The translations under genes were made by a program, and so were the position numbers. From Amantichitinum ursilacus (GTDB lineage: Bacteria; Pseudomonadota; Gammaproteobacteria; Burkholderiales; Chitinibacteraceae), in the NCBI RefSeq assembly GCF_001294205.1, contig NZ_LAQT01000009.1:186001-250000 (forward strand): 64,000 bases of DNA, given 5' to 3'. Positions 44,523 to 55,110 of the stretch are shown piece by piece. Within the stretch, counting starts at the first letter, position 1; each line of letters begins with the position of its first letter. A model generated the notes under the pieces. It was not told where the DNA came from and searched no databases. It saw only the letters and a list, made by a program, of their open reading frames with translations.

Positions 44523-45438
44523 AATCCGCTGTGTGCACCACGGGTTCAATGCCGAGGGCACGCAGCTTTTTAATCGCCGCATCGGCCTCGGCTTTGGTTT
44601 TGAAGGGGCCGATTTGTACGCGCGTTTCCAGGTAGGCCGGCACGCCCGCATTCTGTAGCTGACGCAGCATCTTGTCGGCATTGCTCTGATGCAAGAAAAC
44701 ACCTGCCTGCACGGCATAACCATTGGCGACGGCATGTGTTTCGAAATTGCGCGCTGCCGTCGTGGGCGTGGCGGCAGGTGGCGTGGTGGCGGATGCTGTC
44801 GCGCCGGTGTCATACAGCGGTGCCAGACTCAAAGCGGGTTCGGTGCGCGTCGGATTTTTGTTGCCGCCTGCAGACGTAGGGCGGGTCGCGTTCTGGATGG
44901 TCGGCGTTGCGGGTGTCGCCAGCGCATTGCTGGTCGATTTGCTGGGTGACGTTGCAACAGGCTGCACATTGGCAGTGGGTGTTGGGTTAACCAGTGGCGC
45001 ATTCGGTACATAACGCGGTGCGGCCTCGGCTTTTCGGCCCGTCACCGGCGCCACGCCGGGCGGCTCGGTAGCGACGGCGGCTATCGGCGTTATGGGCGCG
45101 CTGGTCGGGGTTGCAATGGGGGTCGGTTCGCTAGTAACGGCGGGCGAACTGGCGGCAACCGCGCTGGCGATCACCTCACTGGCAGTGATGGTGCTGGCAA
45201 TCATTGCAGGGGCGCTGGCGGCCGAGCTGGATGCCGGTGTGCTGGCAATCCGGGTAGGAGCGGGGCGGGGCGTGCTGGGCAGGATCACATCCTGACTGGC
45301 GTCGGGGCGATCCAGCAGCCAGATGCCGCCCAGTACAATAATGATCAGCCCGGCGGCAATACCCAGTCGCCAGAACAGTTGTTCTTTAAGCCGGTTTTGC
45401 TCCGCCTGCTGCAGGATGGGGTCCAGTTGGTCGCTCAT
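44521..45438 (-). CDS. SPOR domain membrane protein
   Basis: The 305-residue protein has a short cytoplasmic start, one TM helix (about residues 27-44, LGIAAGLIIIVLGGIWLL), and a long Ala/Thr/Pro/Ser-rich periplasmic linker (about 45-220). A C-terminal SPOR domain follows (GYAVQAGVFLHQSNADKMLRQL to VQIGPFKTKAEADAAIKKL). SPOR domains bind denuded septal peptidoglycan, so a role at the division site (FtsN or DedD-like) is likely. Start 45438 (MSDQLDPI) is preferred to the frame extension at 45513. It is divergent from ndk. Confidence 0.88.
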   Translation of the reverse strand: MSDQLDPILQQAEQNRLKEQLFWRLGIAAGLIIIVLGGIWLLDRPDASQDVILPSTPRPAPTRIASTPASSSAASAPAMIASTITASEVIASAVAASSPAVTSEPTPIATPTSAPITPIAAVATEPPGVAPVTGRKAEAAPRYVPNAPLVNPTPTANVQPVATSPSKSTSNALATPATPTIQNATRPTSAGGNKNPTRTEPALSLAPLYDTGATASATTPPAATPTTAARNFETHAVANGYAVQAGVFLHQSNADKMLRQLQNAGVPAYLETRVQIGPFKTKAEADAAIKKLRALGIEPVVHTAD

Positions 45439-45459
45439 CTGCCGAATCGGGGTTGAGTT

Positions 45460-45468
45460 TGTTATAAT
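45460..45468 (+). promoter_or_regulatory. Extended -10 promoter of ndk
   Basis: TGT followed by TATAAT gives an extended -10 (TG at 45460-45461, hexamer 45463-45468) with no matching -35. It implies a 5' leader of about 125 bases before ndk, in which I see no conserved fold. Confidence 0.65.
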
Positions 45469-45599
45469 GCCCGGCTGTCTGGCTGCAAGACGCCCTCGGC
45501 GTGCACCGATCATGAGCCGCGATGCCGTGTTTATCAGGTGTCGCAGGCACGCAGTAAATCATCAGCAATCCTCGCAAGTCAATCACACTGGAGCAATAA

Positions 45600-46025
45600 A
45601 TGGCTATTGAACGCACCCTGTCCATCATCAAACCTGACGCAGTTGCCAAGAACGTTGTGGGCAAGATCGTTGACCGCTTCGAAACCGCTGGCCTGAAGGT
45701 TGTGGCTGCCAAGCTGGTGCAACTGTCGCGCGCTGAAGCTGAAGGCTTTTACGCCGTGCACGCTGCTCGCCCGTTCTTCAAAGACCTGGTTGACTTCATG
45801 GTTTCCGGCCCCGTGTTTGTACAGGTTCTGGAAGGCGAAGGCGCCGTTCTGAAAAATCGTGACCTGATGGGCGCGACCGATCCGAAGAAAGCCGACAAGG
45901 GCACCATCCGCGCTGACTTCGCTGAGTCGATCGACGCCAACGCCGTGCACGGTTCCGACAGCGCCGAAAACGCTGCAATTGAAATCGCTTACTTCTTCCC
46001 GGCTAGCCAGGTTTACAGCCGCTAA
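45600..46025 (+). CDS. ndk: Nucleoside diphosphate kinase
   Basis: The 141-residue protein is full length for the family. It starts [22 protein letters not shown], has [16 protein letters not shown], and ends with the active-site His in [20 protein letters not shown]. The enzyme moves the gamma phosphate from ATP to NDPs through phospho-His. GGAG is 8 bases upstream. Codon use is strongly biased toward C/G endings and a few preferred codons, as expected for a highly expressed gene. It leads the core run ndk-rlmN-pilW-rodZ-ispG-hisS. Confidence 0.97.
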   Translation: MAIERTLSIIKPDAVAKNVVGKIVDRFETAGLKVVAAKLVQLSRAEAEGFYAVHAARPFFKDLVDFMVSGPVFVQVLEGEGAVLKNRDLMGATDPKKADKGTIRADFAESIDANAVHGSDSAENAAIEIAYFFPASQVYSR

Positions 46026-46051
46026 GCGGGCAGATTGCGGGAGCTCTGGAT

Positions 46052-47173
46052 ATGTCGGTCAATTTGATGGATTACGATGCGGAAGGCCTTGCCGAGCTGA
46101 TGATCAGCTACGGTGAGAAGCCGTTTCGCGCCAAACAGTTAATGAAGTGGATCCACCAACGCGGTGAAACCGACTTCGGCAACATGACCGACATCGCTAA
46201 GGGCTTTCGCGAAAAGCTGCAGGCCGGCGCCATCGTCAAGGCGCCCGGCATGCTGGCCGAACATGTGGCCAGCGACGGCACCACCAAGTGGCTGCTGGAT
46301 GTGAATGTCGGCAACGGCATCGAAACCGTGTTCATCCCCGAGGATGATCGCGGTACCTTGTGTATTTCTTCGCAAGTAGGTTGCGCGCTGGAGTGTTCGT
46401 TCTGTTCGACGGGCCGCCAGGGCTTCAACCGCAATTTGTCGGTCGGCGAAATCATCGGTCAGCTGTGGTGGGCCAATAACCGCCTCAGCGCCGAACAAGC
46501 GCGCGTGGGTGCGCCGGTAAACGATGATGGCCGCATCGTCACCAATGTGGTGATGATGGGTATGGGCGAGCCGCTCGCCAATTTTGATAACGTGGTTTCC
46601 GCGCTGCAAATGATGCTCGACGACAATATGTATGGTCTGTCGCGTCGCCGCGTAACCCTGTCCACCTCGGGCATGGTGCCGGCCATGGACCGCTTGCGCG
46701 ACGCTTGTCCGGTGGCGCTGGCTGTGAGCTTGCATGCGTCCAATGACCGTATCCGTGACGAAATCGTCCCGCTGAATAAAAAATATCCGCTAGCCCAGTT
46801 GCTGGCGGCCTGCAATCGCTACCTTGAAAAAGCCCCGCGCGACTTCATCACGTTTGAATACGTGATGCTTGAAGGCGTGAATGATCAGCCCGAGCACGCG
46901 CGCGAGCTGGTAGCGCTGTTGCGCGATACCCCTTGTAAGCTGAATCTCATTCCTTTCAATCCCTTCCCGAATTCGGGCTACAACCGATCGGGCCGTGATG
47001 CTATTCTCGCGTTCCGTGACATCCTGGTGAATGCGGGCTACATCTGTACCGTGCGCAAGACGCGCGGTGACGACATCGATGCAGCCTGCGGCCAGTTGGC
47101 AGGGCAAGTGAAGGACAAGACGCGCCGCACCGCGCGCCTGGCCGCGGAGACCCGGCCGATTACATTCAGATAA
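46052..47173 (+). CDS. rlmN: Dual-specificity rRNA/tRNA A2503/A37 methyltransferase RlmN
   Basis: The 373-residue radical-SAM enzyme has the cluster motif [11 protein letters not shown] (CX3CX2C) near residue 112. The RlmN pattern [19 protein letters not shown] lies near the start, [14 protein letters not shown] near 170, and the catalytic C-terminal Cys in [20 protein letters not shown]. It methylates C2 of A2503 in 23S rRNA and of A37 in some tRNAs. It is 26 bp from ndk, and pilW follows after 21 bp. Confidence 0.96.
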   Translation: MSVNLMDYDAEGLAELMISYGEKPFRAKQLMKWIHQRGETDFGNMTDIAKGFREKLQAGAIVKAPGMLAEHVASDGTTKWLLDVNVGNGIETVFIPEDDRGTLCISSQVGCALECSFCSTGRQGFNRNLSVGEIIGQLWWANNRLSAEQARVGAPVNDDGRIVTNVVMMGMGEPLANFDNVVSALQMMLDDNMYGLSRRRVTLSTSGMVPAMDRLRDACPVALAVSLHASNDRIRDEIVPLNKKYPLAQLLAACNRYLEKAPRDFITFEYVMLEGVNDQPEHARELVALLRDTPCKLNLIPFNPFPNSGYNRSGRDAILAFRDILVNAGYICTVRKTRGDDIDAACGQLAGQVKDKTRRTARLAAETRPITFR

Positions 47174-47194
47174 AACCACACAGAGGGGAAGTGC

Positions 47195-47953
47195 ATGATC
47201 CGGCGGTATCCGCTTTTGATGTTCTGCCTGGCAATGTCATGCTTGAGCGCCCAGCGCGCACTGGCCGATGACAGCACTTCTTCCGGTGATCGCCGCGCTG
47301 CGGTGCACACCCAACTGGCGGGTGAGTACCTGAAGCGTGGCCAATACAACGTGGCGGTGCAGGAAGTGCGCGAGGCGCTGACCACCAGCCCGCGTTATCC
47401 GGCCGCCTTTGGCATGCTGGGCCTGATCTACGCCGAGTTGCGCGATGACGCCCAGGCCACGGCCAACTTCAAACAAGCGCTTGAATATGCGCCCAATGAT
47501 CCTGACCTGAACAACAATTATGGTTGGTATCTGTGCGGGCATGGCAAGCCGAAAGAGGGCGTGCAGTATTATCTGAATGCACTGAAGAATCCCTTATATC
47601 CCACGCCCGATAAAACCCTGCTTAGCGCCGGCCAGTGTGCGGCAACAGCGGGTGACTACGACAACGCCAAAGATTATTTCACCCGGGTAATGCGTTATCG
47701 CCCGGACAGCGTCGATGCACGTTTCCAGTTGGCCGAACTGGGTCTGAAGACCAAGGATTACGTGCTGACCCGGCAAAACTACAACGAAGTGCAACGTATG
47801 GCGCAGCCCAGCGCACAAGTCACCTTTCTGGGCTTGCGGCTGGAACACGCACTCGGCAACAAAGAGGCCGAGGCGCGCCTGTCCGAGATCCTGAAGCGTC
47901 AATATCCGGATTCCATTGAAACCACCCGGTTGTTGAGCGGTCAGCTTGACTGA
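47195..47953 (+). CDS. pilW: Type IV pilus biogenesis TPR protein PilW/PilF
   Basis: The 252-residue protein has an N-terminal secretion signal (MIRRYPLLMFCLAMSC). Cleavage could be at Cys16 as a lipoprotein or after ALA at about residue 23; the lipobox is weak. About five TPR repeats follow (AGEYLKRGQYNVAVQEVREAL, PAAFGMLGLIYAELRDDAQATANF, PDLNNNYGWYLC). PilF/PilW is the pilotin that places the PilQ secretin in the outer membrane. The rlmN-pilW-rodZ order is common in proteobacteria, so other pilus genes need not be close. Confidence 0.9.
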   Translation: MIRRYPLLMFCLAMSCLSAQRALADDSTSSGDRRAAVHTQLAGEYLKRGQYNVAVQEVREALTTSPRYPAAFGMLGLIYAELRDDAQATANFKQALEYAPNDPDLNNNYGWYLCGHGKPKEGVQYYLNALKNPLYPTPDKTLLSAGQCAATAGDYDNAKDYFTRVMRYRPDSVDARFQLAELGLKTKDYVLTRQNYNEVQRMAQPSAQVTFLGLRLEHALGNKEAEARLSEILKRQYPDSIETTRLLSGQLD

Positions 47954-47997
47954 GCCCGCTAACATCAAGGCAAGCCGGAACACCGGCGGACGATGCA

Positions 47998-48906
47998 ATG
48001 AGTGAACAAGAACAGAACCTGCGTGTGCATGGGCCCGGTGCGGCCCTGAAGGCGCGGCGCGAAGAGTTGGGCCTGGATGTTGATTACGTGGCCACGCAAC
48101 TGAAGTTGTCGCAGCGCCAGATCGATTCGATTGAAAGCGACCGCTTTGATCAATTGCCAGGCAATACCTTTGCGCGCGGCTTTGTGCGCAACTATGCCCG
48201 CATGCTGCAACTGGATCCGGCGCCGATCATGGCCGACCTGGAAAGCCGTTTGCCGCACGAACGCACGCAAGCGGCGCTGCCGCATGTGGCCGAAGAGTCG
48301 TCGGCTTTCAATCTGAGCAGCGGTAGTGGCTCGGGTGGGCGCTGGATGGTCGGTCTTGGTTTTGTGGTGGCGTTTATCGGCGCGGTAGGTGCGATCCTGT
48401 GGTACTTGCAGCAACCGGCTTCGCCCGAACTGGCCACCTCGGGCGCTGCGGCCTCCGCGGTTGCACTGGAAACACCGCCCGCCATCGCCAGTGACACGGC
48501 CGCCAGTGATAGCGCCGCAGCAACGGTGGCCAGCGCGACAACGCCTGCTGCCCCCGCAGCGCTTGCGACGGCGGCAACGCCAACGCCCGCGCCCGCTGCA
48601 ACGCCGACCCCTAAGCCCGCCGCCACGCCGACCCCCGCGCCCGCGGTAGTCGCCAGTGCGCCGCAAGGTGAAGGTCCGGTGCGGCTGATTGTGGCGGAAG
48701 ATTCCTGGGTGCAGATTACCGATGCCAATGGCACGCGCCTGGTAGGCAATCTGCTCAAGTCAGGCACCGATCGCAGTTTTGCCGGCACCGGTCCCTATCG
48801 AATCAAGATCGGCAATGCACCCGGCACCAAGCTGTATCTGCATGGCCAGGAAGTCGATCTGGCCCCGTATATCAAGAACAATGTGGCAACGCTGGAACTG
48901 AAATAA
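47998..48906 (+). CDS. rodZ: Cytoskeletal protein RodZ
   Basis: The 302-residue protein has an N-terminal helix-turn-helix (about 12-85: LKARREELGLDVDYVATQLKLSQRQIDSIESDRFDQLPG), one TM helix (about 118-138), and a low-complexity linker of Ala/Pro/Thr repeats (TPAPAATPTPKP). A C-terminal beta domain (DUF4115, about 220-302) ends the protein. RodZ ties the MreB cytoskeleton to the cell wall elongation machinery. The length of the TP repeat may vary between strains. Confidence 0.92.
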   Translation: MSEQEQNLRVHGPGAALKARREELGLDVDYVATQLKLSQRQIDSIESDRFDQLPGNTFARGFVRNYARMLQLDPAPIMADLESRLPHERTQAALPHVAEESSAFNLSSGSGSGGRWMVGLGFVVAFIGAVGAILWYLQQPASPELATSGAAASAVALETPPAIASDTAASDSAAATVASATTPAAPAALATAATPTPAPAATPTPKPAATPTPAPAVVASAPQGEGPVRLIVAEDSWVQITDANGTRLVGNLLKSGTDRSFAGTGPYRIKIGNAPGTKLYLHGQEVDLAPYIKNNVATLELK

Positions 48907-48927
48907 GCGGTTCTTCTCCAGGCAGAA

Positions 48928-50211
48928 ATGATGATTACCGATAGTATTCCCCGTCGTCCCACGCGCCAGGTGCGCGTGGGCAATGTCTGGATTGGTAGCG
49001 ATCACCCGATCGTGGTCCAGTCCATGACCAACACCGACACCGTCGATGCCGTCGGCACCGCCCAGCAGATTTACGATCTATGGCGGGCTGGCTCGGAGAT
49101 GGTCCGCATTACCGTCAACAGCCCCGAGGCCGCCTCGCAAGTGGCGCGCATTCGTGACATCCTGGCCGCCAAAGGCTGTGATGTACCGATCGTGGGTGAC
49201 TTTCACTTTAACGGTGATCGTTTGCTGCGTGACTATCCGGAATGTGCGGAGGCGTTAGCTAAATACCGTATCAATCCGGGCAACGTCGGCAAGGGCTCGA
49301 AGAAGGACGAGAAGTTTGCGTTCATGATCGAGAAGGCCATCGAGTACGACAAACCGGTGCGCATTGGCGTTAACTGGGGTTCGCTCGATCAAGCGTTGGC
49401 CGTGCGGCTGATGGACGAAAACTCGAAGCTGGCGCAGCCGCTGCCTGCCGATGCCGTGATGCGCGAAGCGCTGATCCGCTCCGCGCTGGATTCGGCCGCG
49501 CAAGCGGTCAGCTGGGGTCTGGCGCAAGACAAGATCATCCTGTCGTGCAAAGTGTCGCACGTACAGGATCTGATCAAGGTCTACCGCGATCTGGCAGGCC
49601 GTTGCGATTATCCGTTGCACCTGGGTCTGACCGAAGCGGGCATGGGCTCGAAAGGCATCGTGGCTTCGTCGGCGGCGTTGGCCGTGCTGATGCAAGACGG
49701 CTTTGGCGACACCATCCGTATTTCGTTGACGCCGGAGCCCGGTGGCGATCGGGCGCGCGAAGTGATTGTGGCGCAAGAATTGCTGCAGACGATGGGCTTG
49801 CGCTCGTTTACGCCGCTGGTAACGGCCTGCCCCGGCTGTGGTCGCACCACCTCCACCGTTTTCCAGGAACTGGCGCAAGGCATCCAGCAATATCTGCGCG
49901 AACAAATGCCGATCTGGCGTCTGCAATATCCAGGCGTCGAAGACCTGAAAGTGGCGGTGATGGGCTGCGTGGTCAATGGTCCGGGTGAATCCAAACTGGC
50001 CGATATCGGCATCAGCCTGCCTGGCACGGGTGAAGTGCCGGTCTGTCCGGTGTATGTGGACGGTGAAAAAACGGTCACGCTGAAGGGCGATCGGGTCACC
50101 GAAGAGTTTCTGGCCATCGTGCAGGACTATGTGGTGACGCGTTATCAGGAAGGCGGCGCCAAGCGTCGCGAAACCGCCGCACCCCGCAGTATTCCGCTTA
50201 AACAAATCTGA
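48928..50211 (+). CDS. ispG: 4-hydroxy-3-methylbut-2-enyl-diphosphate synthase
   Basis: The 427-residue enzyme of the non-mevalonate isoprenoid path shows [28 protein letters not shown] near the start and [11 protein letters not shown]. Cluster cysteines are in [10 protein letters not shown] near residue 297 and in [11 protein letters not shown] near 345. It reduces MEcPP to HMBPP using a [4Fe-4S] cluster and flavodoxin/ferredoxin. ATG at 48928 or 48931 would serve. It is 21 bp downstream of rodZ, in the usual order. Confidence 0.96.
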   Translation: MMITDSIPRRPTRQVRVGNVWIGSDHPIVVQSMTNTDTVDAVGTAQQIYDLWRAGSEMVRITVNSPEAASQVARIRDILAAKGCDVPIVGDFHFNGDRLLRDYPECAEALAKYRINPGNVGKGSKKDEKFAFMIEKAIEYDKPVRIGVNWGSLDQALAVRLMDENSKLAQPLPADAVMREALIRSALDSAAQAVSWGLAQDKIILSCKVSHVQDLIKVYRDLAGRCDYPLHLGLTEAGMGSKGIVASSAALAVLMQDGFGDTIRISLTPEPGGDRAREVIVAQELLQTMGLRSFTPLVTACPGCGRTTSTVFQELAQGIQQYLREQMPIWRLQYPGVEDLKVAVMGCVVNGPGESKLADIGISLPGTGEVPVCPVYVDGEKTVTLKGDRVTEEFLAIVQDYVVTRYQEGGAKRRETAAPRSIPLKQI

Positions 50212-50217
50212 CCGCTG

Positions 50218-50243
50218 CGCGCCGCCTTGCAACAGGCGGCGCG
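50218..50243 (+). terminator. Hairpin between ispG and hisS
   Basis: A 10-bp GC stem (CGCGCCGCCT 50218-50227 with AGGCGGCGCG 50234-50243) and a 6-base loop are followed by TGTCTTT. The T content is weak, so partial termination or mRNA processing is more likely than a full stop. Confidence 0.45.
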
Positions 50244-50270
50244 TGTCTTTACCCATACCGGATTGATCAA

Positions 50271-51557
50271 ATGAGTAAAAATATCGAGGGCGTCCGCGGC
50301 ATGAATGACGCGCTGCCCGTCGTTACCAAGGGCGCACCGATCGCCACCCCGGCCTGGCTGTATCTGGAAAAGGTGGCGCGTGAATGGCTCAATGCTTATG
50401 GCTATAAGCAGATTCGCACCCCGATCGTCGAATCGACCGATCTGTTTGTGCGCGGCGTAGGTGAGCACACCGATATCGTCGAAAAAGAGATGTATTCGTT
50501 TGAGGACAAGCTCAACGGCGAACGCCTGACGTTGCGCCCGGAAGGTACGGCCGGCACGGTGCGGGCGTGTATCGAACACGGCTTGTTGTACAACCAGACC
50601 CAGCGTCTGTGGTACATCGGCCAGATGTATCGCCACGAGCGTCCGCAGAAAGGTCGTTATCGTCAATTCCATCAGATTGGCGCGGAAGCATTTGGCTTCG
50701 AAGGACCCGATGTCGATGCTGAGCAGATCGTTATGCTGGCCGATTTCTTCAAGCGGCTGGGCCTGACTGGTTTGACGCTGGAGCTGAACACGTTGGGCGA
50801 AGCCAGTGAACGCGCCGCGCATCGCGCCGAGCTGATCAAGTATCTGGAAGGCTTTAAAGAGCAGCTGGATGAAGATGGCCAGCGCCGTTTGTACACCAAC
50901 CCGTTGCGCGTGCTGGATACCAAAAACCCGGCACTGCAAGAGATGGCCAACAATGCGCCGCGTTTGCTCGACTTTCTGGGCGAAAAATCGCGCGCGCATT
51001 TCGAGGGTTTAAAGGCGCTGCTGGACGCGGCGGGCGTGGCGTATGTGATCAATCCGCGGCTGGTGCGTGGCCTGGATTATTACAATCTGACGGTATTTGA
51101 GTGGACCACCACCGAACTCGGCACGCAAGCCACCGTGGGTGGTGGCGGCCGGTACGATGGCCTGGTCGAGCAGCTGGGCGGCAAGCCTTGCCCCGGGGTC
51201 GGTTTTGGCCTCGGCATCGAACGCATGTTGCTGCTGCTCGAAGCACAAAACATCGTCGCGCCTGCGGCGGTGCCCGATGTGTATCTGGTGCACAGCGGCG
51301 AAACCACCAGCACAGCGGCGTTTACGTTGGCGCATGCTTTGCGCCAACAGGGGCTGGCGGTAGTGCTCAATTGCGGCGGGGGTAGCTTTAAGTCGCAGTT
51401 TAAAAAAGCCGATGCCAGCGGCGCGCGTTTTGCGGTGGTGCTGGGCGATGAAGAAGTGGCCAATGGCACCGCCAACCTCAAAACCTTGACCGGCGCGGAT
51501 GCTGGTGCGCAGGTGACGCTGCCGAGCGCGGACTTGCTGGGCAGAATTCGGGCATAA
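50271..51557 (+). CDS. hisS: Histidyl-tRNA synthetase
   Basis: The 428-residue class-II synthetase opens [14 protein letters not shown]. Motif 2 is seen in [26 protein letters not shown], the His-specific loops in [15 protein letters not shown] (residues about 262-276), and motif 3 in [13 protein letters not shown]. The C-terminal anticodon domain starts near residue 330. It charges tRNA-His and sits in the conserved ispG-hisS-yfgM-bamB-der order. Confidence 0.97.
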   Translation: MSKNIEGVRGMNDALPVVTKGAPIATPAWLYLEKVAREWLNAYGYKQIRTPIVESTDLFVRGVGEHTDIVEKEMYSFEDKLNGERLTLRPEGTAGTVRACIEHGLLYNQTQRLWYIGQMYRHERPQKGRYRQFHQIGAEAFGFEGPDVDAEQIVMLADFFKRLGLTGLTLELNTLGEASERAAHRAELIKYLEGFKEQLDEDGQRRLYTNPLRVLDTKNPALQEMANNAPRLLDFLGEKSRAHFEGLKALLDAAGVAYVINPRLVRGLDYYNLTVFEWTTTELGTQATVGGGGRYDGLVEQLGGKPCPGVGFGLGIERMLLLLEAQNIVAPAAVPDVYLVHSGETTSTAAFTLAHALRQQGLAVVLNCGGGSFKSQFKKADASGARFAVVLGDEEVANGTANLKTLTGADAGAQVTLPSADLLGRIRA

Positions 51558-51626
51558 TCCCGAGAGTTTGCGGTCTCTACAGAATAACGACGGGCGATCC
51601 AGGTATCGCTGATACAGGAATTGATG

Positions 51627-52256
51627 ATGGCTTTTGATCTGCAAGAACAAGAACAGATTGCCCAGTTGAAAGGTTGGTGGGCGGATTGGGGCAAATACCT
51701 GACCACGGCCGCCGCCATTGCGCTGATCGCCTATGGCGGCTGGACCGGTTACAACAGCTGGCGCGATAGCCAGGCCGCTGCCGCAGCGGATCTATATGGC
51801 CAACTGGAAACCCAATTGGGTGGCGATGCCGCCAAGGTGCGTGACAGCGCTGACAAGATCAAGGCGCAATATGGCGACAGCGCTTATGCTCCACGCGCCG
51901 CCTTGCTGGCCGCCAAAGCCAGCGTGCGCGCCAATGATTTCAAATCGGCGCAGACGCAACTGGAGTGGGTGGTAGCGCATGCCAAAGAAGCCGAAGTCCG
52001 CGATGCCGGCCGTTTGCGCCTCTCCGCGGTGCTGCTGGACCAGAAAGCGTATGACGAGGCCGTGAAGGCGCTGGGTGGTCGCGAAGTGGACGCCAACGCG
52101 GGCTTGTTTGCTGAATCGCGCGGCGATGTACTGGCCGCTAAAGGCGATAACAATGCGGCACGTGACGCATACAAAGAAGCGCTAGCCAAGTTAGCCAAAG
52201 ACGCGCCCAATGCGAAGTTCGTCCAAGTCAAACTTGAAGCTCTCGGAAACGCCTGA
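51627..52256 (+). CDS. yfgM: YfgM-family ancillary SecYEG translocon subunit (TPR protein)
   Basis: The 209-residue protein has a short cytoplasmic start (FDLQEQEQIAQLKGWWADWGKYL), one TM helix (about 24-42), and a periplasmic TPR-like domain (GDSAYAPRAALLAAKASVRANDF, VRDAGRLRLSAVLLDQKAYDEAVKAL). YfgM interacts with PpiD and SecYEG and helps periplasmic folding. The start is set at 51627, with AGGAA 6 bases before it; ATG at 51624 is adjacent. It ends 2 bp before bamB. Confidence 0.92.
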   Translation: MAFDLQEQEQIAQLKGWWADWGKYLTTAAAIALIAYGGWTGYNSWRDSQAAAAADLYGQLETQLGGDAAKVRDSADKIKAQYGDSAYAPRAALLAAKASVRANDFKSAQTQLEWVVAHAKEAEVRDAGRLRLSAVLLDQKAYDEAVKALGGREVDANAGLFAESRGDVLAAKGDNNAARDAYKEALAKLAKDAPNAKFVQVKLEALGNA

Positions 52257-52258
52257 TC

Positions 52259-53404
52259 ATGTCTTTGCACCGTAGAAACACCCTTCGAAGCGCGGCGCTG
52301 GCTGCGCTGACCGCCGCATTGCTGGCCGCGTGCGCCGCACCGAGCAATGCGCCGGAACCGTCGAAACTGCCCGTGGTCACCAACTCGGTAAACGTGGCGG
52401 TGCAGTGGAAACTGAGTGCCGGTAGCAGCACTGATTACCGCTTTCTGCCCGCGCGTCTGGGTGATAGCCTGGTGGTAGCGGGTGGCCCCGATCGGCTTGG
52501 TATGTATCAACTGGCTGATGGTCGTCGCGAATGGGAAGTTCGCCTGCCGCAAGCGATTGCTGGCGGCGTAGGTGCTGGCGAGGGCGTGGTTGCTGTAGGT
52601 ACGCTCAAGGGTGTGCTGCTGGCATATGACGCGCAGGGCAAAGTGCTGTGGCAAGGCCAGGCGTCCAGCGAAATCATCGCGCCGCCAGCGGTGGGCCATG
52701 GTGTAGTGCTGGTGCGGACTGGCGATGGCAAGATTGCCGCGTTCGATGCTGCAGATGGCAAGCTTAAATGGCAGTTCCAGCGCCAGATGCCGTCGCTGAC
52801 ACTGCGCAACTATGCGCCTATCGTTATCGACAACGGTTTCGCCTACGCCGGCATGCCGGGCGGGCGTCTCGTGGCACTGGCTACAGGCGATGGTCGCGTA
52901 TTGTGGGATAGCCCGGTGGCCATACCCAAGGGTGCCACTGAAGTCGAGCGCGTATCTGACGTCGTCGCAGCGCCCGTCGTGGCCGGCGGCACCGTTTGCG
53001 CCGTATCGTACCAGGGCCGCGTAACCTGCTTTGACAAAGTCAATGGCTCGGTGCAATGGTCGCGCGAGACCTCCAGCTTTGCCGGTCTGGCCATCGACGG
53101 CGGTCATGTGTACGTGACCAACGATCAAGGTCACGTGCTGGCCTATGAACGCGACACCGGCCGCAATGTGTGGACGCAAGAAAAGTTGTATGCCCGCACA
53201 GTAGGCGCGCCCGCCCTGCTGGCAGGTAATGTGGCGGTGGCCGACTATCAAGGCTATATCCACCTTCTGAACACCGATACTGGTGAATTTGTGGCTCAGC
53301 TCCGTACGGATGACAGCCGCATTGCCGCCGCTCCTCAAACCTGGGAAGACCATCTGATCGTACAGTCACAAAAAGGTGACGTATTTTCGGTGGGCGTTAA
53401 GTAA
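52259..53404 (+). CDS. bamB: Outer membrane assembly lipoprotein BamB
   Basis: The 381-residue lipoprotein has lipobox LLAAC (Cys25) after a signal peptide. The mature part is an eight-bladed beta-propeller of PQQ-like repeats, for example REWEVRLPQ, AYDAQGKVLWQGQ, FDAADGKLKWQF and CFDKVNGSVQWS. BamB is a non-essential BAM subunit that helps insert beta-barrel proteins into the outer membrane. It lies between yfgM and der, as in most proteobacteria, and is separated from der by 13 bp. Confidence 0.95.
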   Translation: MSLHRRNTLRSAALAALTAALLAACAAPSNAPEPSKLPVVTNSVNVAVQWKLSAGSSTDYRFLPARLGDSLVVAGGPDRLGMYQLADGRREWEVRLPQAIAGGVGAGEGVVAVGTLKGVLLAYDAQGKVLWQGQASSEIIAPPAVGHGVVLVRTGDGKIAAFDAADGKLKWQFQRQMPSLTLRNYAPIVIDNGFAYAGMPGGRLVALATGDGRVLWDSPVAIPKGATEVERVSDVVAAPVVAGGTVCAVSYQGRVTCFDKVNGSVQWSRETSSFAGLAIDGGHVYVTNDQGHVLAYERDTGRNVWTQEKLYARTVGAPALLAGNVAVADYQGYIHLLNTDTGEFVAQLRTDDSRIAAAPQTWEDHLIVQSQKGDVFSVGVK

Positions 53405-53417
53405 ATAAAGTAGAAGC

Positions 53418-54839
53418 ATGAAGCCAACCATTGCCCTCGTCGGGCGCCCGAATGTGGGTAAATCCACGCTGTTCAACCGGCTGACCAAAACGCGTGATGC
53501 GCTGGTCGCCGACTATCCGGGCCTGACCCGTGATCGCCACTACGGCCATGGCCGTGTGGGCGATCGGCCGTATCTGGTCGTCGATACCGGGGGCTTCGAG
53601 CCCGTGGTCGACGACGGCATCATGCATGAGATGGCCCGCCAGACGCTGCAAGCCATCGACGAAGCCGACGCGATTATCTTTATCGTCGATGGCCGTTCGG
53701 GTTTGACGCCGCAAGACAAGATCATTGCGCAGCGCCTGCGCCAGACGCAGCGTCCGGTGTATGTGGCCGTCAACAAGGTCGAAGGCATGACGCGCTCGGT
53801 GGTGACCGCTGAGTTCTTCGAATTGGGCCTGGGCGATCCTGGCGCGATCTCCGCCTCGCATGGCGAAGGCGTGCGCGAGATGATCAACGAAGTGCTCGAA
53901 CTGTTCCCGGTGGAAGAGGAAGAGGAAGAAGCCAATCATCCCAAATTTGCCGTGATCGGCCGGCCCAATGTGGGCAAGTCGACGCTGGTCAATGCGGTGC
54001 TCGGCGAAGAGCGTGTCATCGCGTTTGACGAGCCTGGGACTACACGCGATTCGGTGTATATCGATTTTGATCGCGGCGAAAAAAAGTACACCATCATCGA
54101 TACGGCTGGTGTGCGTCGTCGCGGCAAGATCGACGAGGCCATCGAGAAATTCTCGGTGGTTAAAACCATGCAGGCGATTGAAGACGCCAACGTCGTGGTG
54201 CTGGTACTGGATGCTACGCAAGAGGTGTCGGATCAGGATGCGCGTCTGGCCAGTTTCGCACTGGAAGCCGGTCGCGCCATGGTGGTGGCCGTCAATAAAT
54301 GGGAGGCTGCCAACCTGGAGCAGCGCGAAATCATCAAGCGCGAAGTCCTGCGCAAGGTGGGTTTTCTGTCGTTTGCACAATTCCATTACATCTCGGCGCT
54401 ACAGGGGCAGGGTCTGGCGGAGTTGTTCAAGTCGATCGATCAGGCTTACCACGCCGCAATGATCAAGATTCCGACACCAAAACTGACTCGCGCACTGCAA
54501 TTGGCCATTGAACGGCAACAGCCCCCTTTGGCTGGCAAGATTCGCCCCAAGTTACGTTATGCCCACCAGGGTGGCACCAACCCGCCGGTGGTGGTGATTC
54601 ACGGCAATGCGCTCGAAAAAGTGCCCGCCGTGTACTGGCGTTATCTGGAATCCACGTTTGTGAAGACGTTCAAGCTGCAAGGCACGCCGTTGCGCGTGCA
54701 GTTCAAGCTGGGCGACAACCCGTATCAAGAGAAAGAAGAAGTATCTCGCTCCAAGCCGGGTCTGGTGGCGACGCGTAAGGCAAAAGTCGCAGAGAAAGCG
54801 AAGTTCAAACAACGCTTGGCGGCAAAGAAAGGGCAGTAA
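53418..54839 (+). CDS. der: Ribosome assembly GTPase Der (EngA)
   Basis: The 473-residue protein has two tandem G domains. The first has P-loop [15 protein letters not shown] (near residue 8) and DTGGFE. The second has [16 protein letters not shown] (near 180), [10 protein letters not shown] and NKWE. A KH-like C-terminal domain with a Lys-rich tail ([20 protein letters not shown]) follows. It is needed for 50S assembly. An acidic linker ([10 protein letters not shown]) joins the G domains. Confidence 0.97.
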   Translation: MKPTIALVGRPNVGKSTLFNRLTKTRDALVADYPGLTRDRHYGHGRVGDRPYLVVDTGGFEPVVDDGIMHEMARQTLQAIDEADAIIFIVDGRSGLTPQDKIIAQRLRQTQRPVYVAVNKVEGMTRSVVTAEFFELGLGDPGAISASHGEGVREMINEVLELFPVEEEEEEANHPKFAVIGRPNVGKSTLVNAVLGEERVIAFDEPGTTRDSVYIDFDRGEKKYTIIDTAGVRRRGKIDEAIEKFSVVKTMQAIEDANVVVLVLDATQEVSDQDARLASFALEAGRAMVVAVNKWEAANLEQREIIKREVLRKVGFLSFAQFHYISALQGQGLAELFKSIDQAYHAAMIKIPTPKLTRALQLAIERQQPPLAGKIRPKLRYAHQGGTNPPVVVIHGNALEKVPAVYWRYLESTFVKTFKLQGTPLRVQFKLGDNPYQEKEEVSRSKPGLVATRKAKVAEKAKFKQRLAAKKGQ

Positions 54840-55110
54840 GCGGTAAGGCGCGGCCTGACATGCCCAGGGCGCGCCGATGCTGCGATGTAGCACGTGATCA
54901 AGTCGTCCTGGCATAAGCGGGGCGGACTGCAAGACCGGTTGCATTGCAGCGCAGCATGGCTTCCGATGGACGGGCGGCGCGGTTGCTCCGGCTATTGGCA
55001 GCTAACGCATTTTGTACTATAAGCGTAAGACAGGCTTTAGAAAGCAGAGCAATCAGGCTGATACACACAGTCCTTTGACCGCCAAACAATAACGCATCGG
55101 AGAAAAAACA
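54840..55110 (+). promoter_or_regulatory. der-hfq intergenic region with hfq promoter
   Basis: A good promoter precedes hfq: TTGGCA (54995-55000), 17-bp spacer, TATAAG (55018-55023). The transcript would have a leader of about 80 bases ending in AUCGGAG before hfq. The rest of the 271-bp space shows no coding frame or clear repeat. Confidence 0.6.

Noticed and set aside
54840-55110. Possible small RNA or tRNA in the der-hfq gap
   Set aside because: No cloverleaf, CCA end or independent terminator was found; only the hfq promoter is supported.
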